From a virus, in the IMG/VR virus record IMGVR_UViG_3300043431_000089, positions 1-36,490 of that record: a stretch of DNA of 36,490 nt; one strand, written 5' to 3'. Shown piece by piece: positions 30,691 through 36,490 of this stretch. The translations under genes and the position numbers were made by a program. Under the pieces are notes generated by a model, which saw only the letters and a program-made list of their open reading frames with translations, was not told where the DNA came from and searched no databases. The number at the start of each line of letters is the position of its first letter. The first letter of the stretch is position 1.

Positions 30691-31152
30691 ATGGCTCGAT
30701 TAAATTCCAAATGGAATAATTTTTGGCAACGCGGGCAGGCGTGGTATCATTTCTGGGAAGACGCGTCCACTGCCGGTGGTGGTAGCCCGATAAATATTAC
30801 CCCTGATACGGGCGCAATTATCTTAACCGGGTACGCGCCATCGGTAAGCGTTAGCGACAATAAAAATGTTTCGCCTTCAACAGGACAATTAGCATTAACT
30901 GGCTACGCGCCAACAGTAACAGTATCAGACAATAAGAATATTTTACCAAGTACTGGGGTTGTCGTGTTAACGGGTTATGCTCCTGTTGTTTCAGTAACCA
31001 ACCACATTAACGTTTCGCCCGGAACAGGGGTTATTATTATGTATGGTTTTGCGCCAACCATTACCACTTCATCAGTATCATATCCCGGCACACCAAGAAA
31101 AAGGAAAAAGATATTACACCCAAGAATCAGAACAAGGGGTTATCGCAAGTAA
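30691..31152 (+). CDS. Virion protein with four tandem 24-residue repeats and basic tail
   Basis: A 153-residue protein. An aromatic N-terminus (WNNFWQRGQAWYHFW) is followed by four tandem copies of a 24-residue unit (residues 36-59, 60-83, 84-107, 108-131) built on SPSTG and LTGYAPTV, and a C-terminal tail rich in Arg and Lys (PRKRKKILHPRIRTRG). The LTGYAP repeat is one I know from phage proteins; it probably forms short stacked beta turns. The basic tail may bind DNA or the capsid. It could be a head fibre or decoration protein. The repeats are also evident in the DNA at 72-base spacing. Confidence 0.62.
   Translation: MARLNSKWNNFWQRGQAWYHFWEDASTAGGGSPINITPDTGAIILTGYAPSVSVSDNKNVSPSTGQLALTGYAPTVTVSDNKNILPSTGVVVLTGYAPVVSVTNHINVSPGTGVIIMYGFAPTITTSSVSYPGTPRKRKKILHPRIRTRGYRK
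30796..31083 (+). repeat. Four tandem 72-base coding repeats
   Basis: Four diverged 72-base units inside the repeat protein gene, each encoding one LTGYAP-type unit. Units two and three agree best in protein sequence; unit four has drifted most, with YGFAP for TGYAP. There are no spacers, so this is not a CRISPR array. Confidence 0.7.
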
Positions 31153-31165
31153 TTAAAAAAATACA

Positions 31166-31173
31166 TATATTTG
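31166..31173 (+). promoter_or_regulatory. Candidate -7 element before the scaffold/capsid block
   Basis: TATATTTG, exact to TAnnTTTG, 31 bases before the ATG at 31204, in the 51-base gap behind the repeat protein. A TTG at the right distance is absent. It may boost expression of the small protein, scaffold and capsid genes. Confidence 0.4.
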
Positions 31174-31203
31174 CAACTGGAAGTTAAACAAAATCTATTT
31201 ATT

Positions 31204-31476
31204 ATGTCTGAAAAAATGGTGATGTGTATAAACATCGAAACAGGTGTAGAAGTTGAAATGCCTGAACATGTTACAAAAGATAAGGGCTGGCTTGAAGGGC
31301 ATCTTAACCTTAAAATCAAACCAGAATTAAAAAAACTCTCTCAAAAAGAAGTGCTGGTAAAAATTCAGGATGCTAAAACGGCTGAAGAAATCGACTCTAT
31401 TATGGAAGGCGAAGACCGCCAGCAATGCATCAACGCTGCAACAGAAGCAAAAAATAAACTAACAACAGGAAAATAA
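31204..31476 (+). CDS. Small protein preceding the scaffold
   Basis: A 90-residue protein starting MSEKMVMCINIETGVEVEM. It has a beta-like N-terminus and a helical second half (KKLSQKEVLVKIQDAKTAEEI) that looks like a short helical hairpin. The ATG at 31204 is chosen; an upstream TTG at 31171 lies inside the -7 element. No family is recognised for certain, but small proteins of this place and type often help assembly of the head. The scaffold start follows after a 1-base gap. Confidence 0.62.
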   Translation: MSEKMVMCINIETGVEVEMPEHVTKDKGWLEGHLNLKIKPELKKLSQKEVLVKIQDAKTAEEIDSIMEGEDRQQCINAATEAKNKLTTGK

Positions 31477-31477
31477 C

Positions 31478-32338
31478 ATGGAAATTAAAGACGTACTATC
31501 ATACCTCGACATTAAAGAGGCCGACATAACCGTTGATGGCAAGCCGTCAATGGATAAATTCAAAGAACTTTTTAATGGTGACGCTGGATTTTTAAAACGG
31601 GCTTTGCTTAAAGATGAAATAAAAAGCAATCCAACATTGCTAAGTGAAATAACAGGCTCGCGCGTTGGTGCTATTGATACCGCTGTTAACCGCGTTGCTA
31701 AATCATTGGGTGTTGAACTTGACGAAGAAACGTCTAAGGCTGGCGTTGAAAAGAAAATAGATTTTATTTTCAAAACCCATTCTAAAAAATACAATGAAGA
31801 AGTAAGCACCCTAAAAAAGGAGCTTGATTTAAAAGATGTTGATGCCGCTGTAAAAGAATACAAAGATAAGTACGTAAAACTTGAGTCTAAATACAATGAC
31901 ACTAAATCTTTGCATGACCAAACGGTCGCGGCTCTTGAGGCTGAGAAGAAGGGTCGTATGGACTTTGAAAAAAGCATTACCATTAAGTCAGCCCATGAAA
32001 ACGCTTTAGGTAAAATTAAGTTTGCCAAAGATGTTGATGAATTGAAAAAGGAGGGTTTTTTAAGCATCCTAAACCGGTCTTATAAATTAGACACTGATGA
32101 AACTGGTAAGGTTGTAGTATTTGACGCTGAAGGCAAGCGCATTACAAACCCAAATAAAAACGGCCATTTCATGGAAGTCGAAGAACTTTATAAACATGAG
32201 GCTGTTAAAAACAAATTATTAGCTACCGAACAAAGTCAAAAATTTGGTGATAAGTTTGTAACATCTACAACCACTAATAATGGTTCGGATAATGGGGCTG
32301 AAAGTAAACGGAAAACATTCCGCGAGATTCAACCCTAA
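31478..32338 (+). CDS. Probable capsid scaffolding protein
   Basis: A 286-residue, charged, helical protein. The middle is a coiled coil (KYNEEVSTLKKELDLKDVD through VAALEAEKKGRMD), the C-terminal part is basic and glutamine-rich, and the end KRKTFREIQP is a short basic tail of the kind scaffolds use to touch the capsid. It lies just before the capsid gene, the standard place. It shows no protease motif, so if maturation requires one it must be elsewhere. Family membership is inferred from position and composition. Confidence 0.68.
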   Translation: MEIKDVLSYLDIKEADITVDGKPSMDKFKELFNGDAGFLKRALLKDEIKSNPTLLSEITGSRVGAIDTAVNRVAKSLGVELDEETSKAGVEKKIDFIFKTHSKKYNEEVSTLKKELDLKDVDAAVKEYKDKYVKLESKYNDTKSLHDQTVAALEAEKKGRMDFEKSITIKSAHENALGKIKFAKDVDELKKEGFLSILNRSYKLDTDETGKVVVFDAEGKRITNPNKNGHFMEVEELYKHEAVKNKLLATEQSQKFGDKFVTSTTTNNGSDNGAESKRKTFREIQP

Positions 32339-32467
32339 GAACTTAAAACGCCCCTTACGGATAGGGAATAAACCGCAACCGTGCTAACTGGAAGCATCTA
32401 AACCAGCAACTGTGCCTGACACGGGCATAATAGTGTTAATCTTATTATTAACTTAAAACTATTATGT
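32339..32467 (+). promoter_or_regulatory. Structured leader of the capsid gene
   Basis: A 129-base gap between scaffold and capsid genes with several pairings: CCGTG (32379-32383) with CACGG (32420-32424) enclosing CTGG (32388-32391)/CCAG (32403-32406), a TGCCT/GGGCA hairpin competing at 32412-32426, and a perfect GTTAAT/ATTAAC inverted repeat at 32434-32451. No TAnnTTTG is present. It likely stabilises or boosts the capsid message; no known riboswitch is recognised. Confidence 0.4.
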
Positions 32468-33514
32468 ATGTCAGCCTCGGCCTCGTCATTAATAAATTGT
32501 CCTACGTTTCAAGCAGAACTTGAAGCCAATTGGAAAAATTGCCATACGGTGCGTGAACCGCTACCGATTTTAGAATTTCTTTATTCCCCTGCAAACCGCC
32601 AACCAATCGTTGAGCAAGTTTCAATGGGTAGTAAAATAAAAACAGTTGAATTACGCTACGACCAACGCAGGTTAGAATCAGCGGTTTCAACAAACCAACC
32701 AAACCCAACATGCTCGGCATCTAATAAAGTAGCAGACAAGTCTTCTACTTATACGATTGACCCGAACATTAACGTGCAGTACGGTGAGTCATTCGATATT
32801 ATCGACCTTACTCGTATTTGCCGCGACAACGGCACGTTTATGCAACAAACCATTCAGAACATGATTGATGTTCTAATGCGTAAAGTTGCGTCTGTTACTG
32901 CAACTCAATCGGTTGCTTTAGCTGGTGCATGGTCAGCAGACACCGCCGTAAACGCTTTAAGTGAATTTGAAGTAACAACTTTACGTTCAGGTACTACCGA
33001 TGAATTGTCCCCTTTTGCAATGGAAAACGTTAACATGGCTCTTATGGAGTCTGGTTACTGTGACCAAACAGTATTAATCGGTGGTAAAACACTTTATCAA
33101 TACATGCGTAGAATGCAATCAGGTTGTTGCGCTCAGTACGGAAACGACCTTTCCGCTATCTGGAATCAGTACGGCCTTGCTACTATGTGGGACAGACGTG
33201 TGCAAACTGCATTCGGTTCAGCTAACAAAACATTAGCTATCCAATCAGGCGCATTGCAAATCATCACTTTCAACATGTTCGATGGAACACCGGGTATTAA
33301 CTTCATTGATGATTCAGCGTACAAGCGCATGGTTATCAACGACCCAATGACTGGATTCCCTATTGACATGGTTATTAAGGATGACTGCGGAGCGATTTCA
33401 ATTGTATTGACTGCTACCCATAAAGTAGTTGCATTACCTCTTGACATGTTTGCCGCTGGTGATGTATTCCGTAACGTAAACTACGTTGGAAAAATTAAAG
33501 TGAATAACGTTTAA
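32468..33514 (+). CDS. Major capsid protein
   Basis: A 348-residue protein starting MSASASSLINCPTFQAELE. The position after a scaffold-like gene, its own leader, a strong terminator directly behind, and low-charge mixed alpha/beta composition all support the main shell protein, probably of HK97 fold. The segment TFMQQTIQNMIDVLMRKVASV is a good candidate for the long spine helix, and the end AAGDVFRNVNYVGKIKVNN is typical of a P-domain edge. An unusually high number of cysteines (11 or so) could allow disulphide or metal stabilisation. I recall similar capsid proteins from Bacteroidota phages. Confidence 0.76.
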   Translation: MSASASSLINCPTFQAELEANWKNCHTVREPLPILEFLYSPANRQPIVEQVSMGSKIKTVELRYDQRRLESAVSTNQPNPTCSASNKVADKSSTYTIDPNINVQYGESFDIIDLTRICRDNGTFMQQTIQNMIDVLMRKVASVTATQSVALAGAWSADTAVNALSEFEVTTLRSGTTDELSPFAMENVNMALMESGYCDQTVLIGGKTLYQYMRRMQSGCCAQYGNDLSAIWNQYGLATMWDRRVQTAFGSANKTLAIQSGALQIITFNMFDGTPGINFIDDSAYKRMVINDPMTGFPIDMVIKDDCGAISIVLTATHKVVALPLDMFAAGDVFRNVNYVGKIKVNNV

Positions 33515-33534
33515 TTCCCTGTTGTATAACTCCG

Positions 33535-33571
33535 AAAAAAGCCCGTCCTGTTAATAGGGTGGGCTTTTTTT
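33535..33571. terminator. Strong bidirectional terminator after the capsid gene
   Basis: AAAAAAGCCC (33535-33544) pairs with GGGCTTTTTT (33561-33570), with an inner CCT/AGG pairing and a short loop, followed by more Ts. It closes the head transcript and separates it from the connector genes. Confidence 0.88.
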
Positions 33572-33584
33572 TATAACTTATTGT

Positions 33585-34604
33585 ATGGCAGAGTGTTTAG
33601 AAAATATTGTAAGTATTCGCGGTTCATGTAGCCCTGAAACATCCGGAAGCGGATTCTACCTTGACGATTTTGATATTTCTTTAGAGGAGATAGGCAAATA
33701 CGTAGGGTCTGAATTTGCTAACGCAGAAGCATTAGTGCAAGCTAAAAAAAGAGTTGCAGCGCATCAGGTTGCCGCTAAAATTGGCGCGTACTTTAAAGGG
33801 CAGTTCCTGCATAAAAGTATTTTGTCAGGGGAAAGGATTGGCTTTGAGCAAACAGACCAAGAGCTTATCGCGGCTGACGCCACTAAATGGGGCGGTACTT
33901 CCGTTGAATTTAAAAACCTTGATAGCTTTTTACAAGTTAACATTAGCGAGATTTCATTGTATTCTAATTATACTGGAAACGTTTCATTAAGAGTTTATGA
34001 TATTGTACAAGGTAAATTACTTGATACGATAACGCTGGCAACGGTGGCCGGAGAAATAAGCCGGACGTATGTAAATAAAACATATAGTTCAGATCGTAGA
34101 AACTTAATACTTGCGCTTGTTTATTTGCGTAACGGTATTGGAAGTTATAAAACGCTTCTAACTGGTTCGCATTGCGGACAATGCACCGACACCAACGGAA
34201 ACAAAACGCTAAACAATTTTGCTATTGGCAGGGCTGTTTCGTTAGACGATGGCGATTCTTTTATATACGACAACTTCGATAGTGCAGACGATACCGCTGG
34301 CCTTTCGTTTGTTTATTCTATTTCGTGCAATCATTATAACTGGCTTTGCTCTATTCAAAAAGTATTGGGTTTGCCAATGCTTTATAAAACAGCGGCCGAA
34401 TTAATGCATTATGGGTTGCAACAGGTTAACAGGTTTAACACAAATGCCGGGTTAAATCCAGATGTGTTGAAAATGAAAGCCGATAGGTACGAGGCGTTAT
34501 TTGAAGAATCAATGACCGATTTATTACCGTCAATGATTTTACCAAGTGATACACGTTGTTTTTTATGTAATGATTATGGAAGGTTTTACACAATATTACC
34601 ATGA
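33585..34604 (+). CDS. Structural protein after the capsid gene, function unknown
   Basis: A 339-residue protein starting MAECLENIVSIRGSCSP. It has a helical N-terminal part (ANAEALVQAKKRVAAHQVA), then a beta-rich middle (LQVNISEISLYSNYTGNVSLRVYDI) with LTGSHCGQCTDTNGNK, and a helical cysteine-containing end (SISCNHYNWLCSIQKV). I recall proteins of this type immediately behind the capsid gene in Bacteroidota phages, where they are reported as structural without a role. It may be a head-completion or adaptor protein. It follows a terminator directly, so it must have a promoter I cannot see, or depend on readthrough. Confidence 0.6.
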   Translation: MAECLENIVSIRGSCSPETSGSGFYLDDFDISLEEIGKYVGSEFANAEALVQAKKRVAAHQVAAKIGAYFKGQFLHKSILSGERIGFEQTDQELIAADATKWGGTSVEFKNLDSFLQVNISEISLYSNYTGNVSLRVYDIVQGKLLDTITLATVAGEISRTYVNKTYSSDRRNLILALVYLRNGIGSYKTLLTGSHCGQCTDTNGNKTLNNFAIGRAVSLDDGDSFIYDNFDSADDTAGLSFVYSISCNHYNWLCSIQKVLGLPMLYKTAAELMHYGLQQVNRFNTNAGLNPDVLKMKADRYEALFEESMTDLLPSMILPSDTRCFLCNDYGRFYTILP

Positions 34605-34686
34605 GTTTGTCACTTATATTGAGTTTTACAAATATCACGGGAATGTGGATTGTTTAAGAATCACTTTTAAGATATGGCTAAATTAA
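34576..34686 (+). CDS. Possible 36-residue peptide
   Basis: A tiny frame starting MEGFTQYYHEFVTYIEFYK, aromatic and protein-like, overlapping the previous gene by 29 bases and the next by 13. It fills a 69-base gap. An alternative 18-residue frame from the ATG at 34601, coupled by ATGA, is equally possible. Support is weak. Confidence 0.3.
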   Translation: MEGFTQYYHEFVTYIEFYKYHGNVDCLRITFKIWLN

Positions 34687-35291
34687 GCATACAGGAATAT
34701 TTTAATAAGCTGCGTGCCGCTGGGCAAGTGTTGGCAGAAGAAGATATGCCTTTAGAAATAGCCGCGCGCGATACTGTTGCTGTAATGTTTGAGCGTATTT
34801 TTATTAATGGTAAGGACAGGAATGGTGCTGCTATTGGTAAGTATGACACTAACCGAGAGTTGTATGCAAACCCTAAAATGTTACCGAGAGCCGTGCCAGT
34901 TGTGGGCAAGAACGGTGATAAGGGAAACGTTGGCGAGAAACCACGTAAAACAGCATACTTTGAAAACTATAAAGCGTTACGCGCTGCAATGGGGGTAAAC
35001 ACTAAATACGTTGATTTACTTTTTTCTGGGCGGCTTGCTTTTAATTTCGTTAACAGTTCGGTTTCTCCGAGTTCATCAACGATGAGTAAAAAGGCGGTTT
35101 CAAGTAAAGATATTTCACTTGAGAAGATTAATAAACTGACGTACGCAATACGATTGAATAAAGAAAATACAGCCAAGGCAAAGGGCGCGCAATTTCATTT
35201 TCGCGCACCGATATTTTTAAAGTCAAAAGCTGAAAAAGAAAATTTCATAAAGGTTCTTAAATTTGAAACAATACGTTTACTAAATGCTTGA
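34674..35291 (+). CDS. Head-tail connector / virion morphogenesis protein
   Basis: A 205-residue basic protein starting MAKLSIQEYFNKLRAAG. The segment RIFINGKDRNGAAIGKYDT is typical of phage virion morphogenesis and HK97 gp10-like tail-completion proteins, in which FxxGxDxxGxxxG marks the start of the conserved domain. KTAYFENYKALRAAMG and LFSGRLAFNF follow. These proteins sit at the interface between head and tail. The ATG at 34674 is well placed. The stop overlaps the next start by 8 bases. Confidence 0.66.
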   Translation: MAKLSIQEYFNKLRAAGQVLAEEDMPLEIAARDTVAVMFERIFINGKDRNGAAIGKYDTNRELYANPKMLPRAVPVVGKNGDKGNVGEKPRKTAYFENYKALRAAMGVNTKYVDLLFSGRLAFNFVNSSVSPSSSTMSKKAVSSKDISLEKINKLTYAIRLNKENTAKAKGAQFHFRAPIFLKSKAEKENFIKVLKFETIRLLNA

Positions 35292-36490
35292 AACTATTAT
35301 AAATTTTCAGAATGCTAAGTTTGAAAACCTCTCATATTTTTCAAGGGTTTTCGGACGATGTGAAACTATAACGGTTGACAACAAGTTTGCGCCATACCAT
35401 TATATTGGCAATGGCGAGTATATTCCGGTAAGTGATTTTGATTTATATGGCGGTTCTATTTACTGGCGTAAAAATGGTCAGGTTAGTATTTCAGATATAA
35501 GTAGCACGTCTTTAATTGGAAGCCGGAAACTTGTTGAAGTTAATATGCCGATGCGTATTATCGTAGTTGTTCCAAAAGGCAAACTGAGTGATGATGATGC
35601 TTACGCTTCTGAGCGTATTGCAAATACATTAATAAGAACGATTCAGGAAAATAATAGCACATTAAAACAAGCTATTGAGGCGAGAAAACTAACTTTTAAT
35701 ATTACTGGTTGTGAAGATAACGCGCAAGAAATAAAGAAACAGGAATATTCAGGGCGTGATATTTTACCACAATGGGTTTATTTGTCAATGGATATTAATG
35801 TAGTAATTGAGGCTGATGCTTCGTGTCTTTCAACCGAATGTGAATACTACGTAACACCTTGCGAAATATTAACCAAACTAACAACAGCCGAAACACGTAG
35901 AGATTGCATATTACCTGAATTTGATTTCTCAACAGACGCTGATTTTAATGCGTTGAGCAATACACAAGAAGCCGATTTAACCAATAGGCTTTGCGGTGGA
36001 GGTAGTGATGTGACTATAACAGTAAACAGTGCTGCGTGGTCTACAGAGACTTGCGGAGATACTGAAAATATCCCAGTTAAAAACACAGCAGGAACTAATT
36101 TAGGTTCAAAGGTTGGGGCTAATTGGGAGATAGCAGATATTAATTTAACCGATACAGATGCTTCTGTTTTACCAAAAGTTGCAGGAATAAATTTAGCGTG
36201 TACCTTAATTCCTGCTTTATCATGCGCTCAACTTAATCACCAGACAAGCGGGTTAACAATTACCCAAAGGCAATTAGTCCAAACTGTTGAAAATATTAAA
36301 ACAGGGCAAACAACATCATACAGAACAGGTGATGATGGTGATAATGAATATGGCCGATTATCTGATTTTTATACTTTAAGTTGTAATAATCCTTTTGGTA
36401 ATACAAATAGATTCACGGATGAATTAGGTGGTCAAACCTATACAAATGATTTAGTTGTTGATTGGGCAACACGAGGTATGTGGTATAGAG
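35284..36490 (+). CDS. Tail completion/fibre-like virion protein with Lcl-type domain (partial, runs off the right edge)
   Basis: An open frame of 402 codons with no stop before the window ends. It starts at the ATG at 35284, within the end of the previous gene. The first 185 residues (KLVEVNMPMRIIVVVPKGK, then YASERIANTLIRTIQENN, GRDILPQWVYLSMDINVV) form a compact domain like tail-terminator or connector proteins. A linker repeats cysteines. Then SDVTITVNSAAWSTETCGD and NTAGTNLGSKVGANWEIAD are a domain seen in phage virion proteins. From about residue 325, ENIKTGQTTSYRTGDDGDN is the start of a DUF1566/Lcl C-terminal-type domain found in fibres. The order suggests a connector fused to a fibre-like end. 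Confidence 0.66.
   Translation, partial: MLETIINFQNAKFENLSYFSRVFGRCETITVDNKFAPYHYIGNGEYIPVSDFDLYGGSIYWRKNGQVSISDISSTSLIGSRKLVEVNMPMRIIVVVPKGKLSDDDAYASERIANTLIRTIQENNSTLKQAIEARKLTFNITGCEDNAQEIKKQEYSGRDILPQWVYLSMDINVVIEADASCLSTECEYYVTPCEILTKLTTAETRRDCILPEFDFSTDADFNALSNTQEADLTNRLCGGGSDVTITVNSAAWSTETCGDTENIPVKNTAGTNLGSKVGANWEIADINLTDTDASVLPKVAGINLACTLIPALSCAQLNHQTSGLTITQRQLVQTVENIKTGQTTSYRTGDDGDNEYGRLSDFYTLSCNNPFGNTNRFTDELGGQTYTNDLVVDWATRGMWYR

Noticed and set aside
30796-31083. Evenly spaced repeats that could suggest a CRISPR array.
   Set aside because: Units are contiguous 72-base coding repeats in one frame, without spacers and with protein-level conservation.
32371-32426. Resemblance of the capsid leader to a cobalamin-type riboswitch (CCGCAAC, GCAACTG segments).
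   Set aside because: The full set of conserved elements is absent, and a capsid gene is an implausible target.

Overview
The window is a contiguous piece of a tailed double-stranded DNA phage or prophage, and its host is most likely a member of the Bacteroidota. The phage call rests on a terminase pair, a tape-measure gene with a two-frame chaperone gene in front of it, tail genes, portal, minor capsid, scaffold-like and capsid-like genes, and an exonuclease/annealing-protein pair. The host inference rests on low GC, promoters of the Bacteroidota type (TAnnTTTG, twice with a TTG exactly 19 bases upstream), and gene types I know from phages of that phylum. No integrase, lysis gene, tRNA or DNA polymerase is visible. 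The long tape measure and the tail tube-like protein suggest a long-tailed, siphovirus-like particle.

Layout. Bases 1-5837 are transcribed leftward. In order of transcription they hold an HNH endonuclease, a run of small proteins (several single-pass membrane peptides, a helix-turn-helix protein and a zinc-ribbon protein), a RecB-like exonuclease, a coiled-coil protein and a probable single-strand annealing protein. Bases 5838-6410 are a non-coding divergence region with palindromes, a full rightward promoter, a string of perfect hairpins and a terminator, which together look like a structured RNA gene of about 340 bases or a regulated leader. Rightward from 6411 come the terminase module (7011-8820), the tail module (8864-17449, closed by a terminator), a cassette of sugar-active enzymes (17528-26164), and the head module from the portal at 26231 through the minor capsid protein, decoration or fibre proteins, scaffold and capsid (to 33514, closed by a terminator). 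Connector and tail-completion genes and a fibre-like gene follow, and the last gene runs off the right edge.

The most unusual part is the 17.5-26.2 kb cassette. It encodes four glycosyltransferase-like proteins, two small methyltransferase-like proteins, an NAD-dependent sugar epimerase/reductase, a three-domain sugar C-methyltransferase and a possible WcbI-like polysaccharide enzyme, interleaved with small unknown and cysteine-rich proteins. Nearly every gene overlaps the next by ATGA or a few bases, and the chain runs without a visible break into the portal and minor capsid genes. The cassette should therefore be expressed late, with the virion genes. I infer that it builds or modifies a glycan on the virion or on the host surface, drawing on nucleotide sugars made by the host, since no gene for sugar activation is present. 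The second region to examine is the putative structured RNA at 5954-6291.
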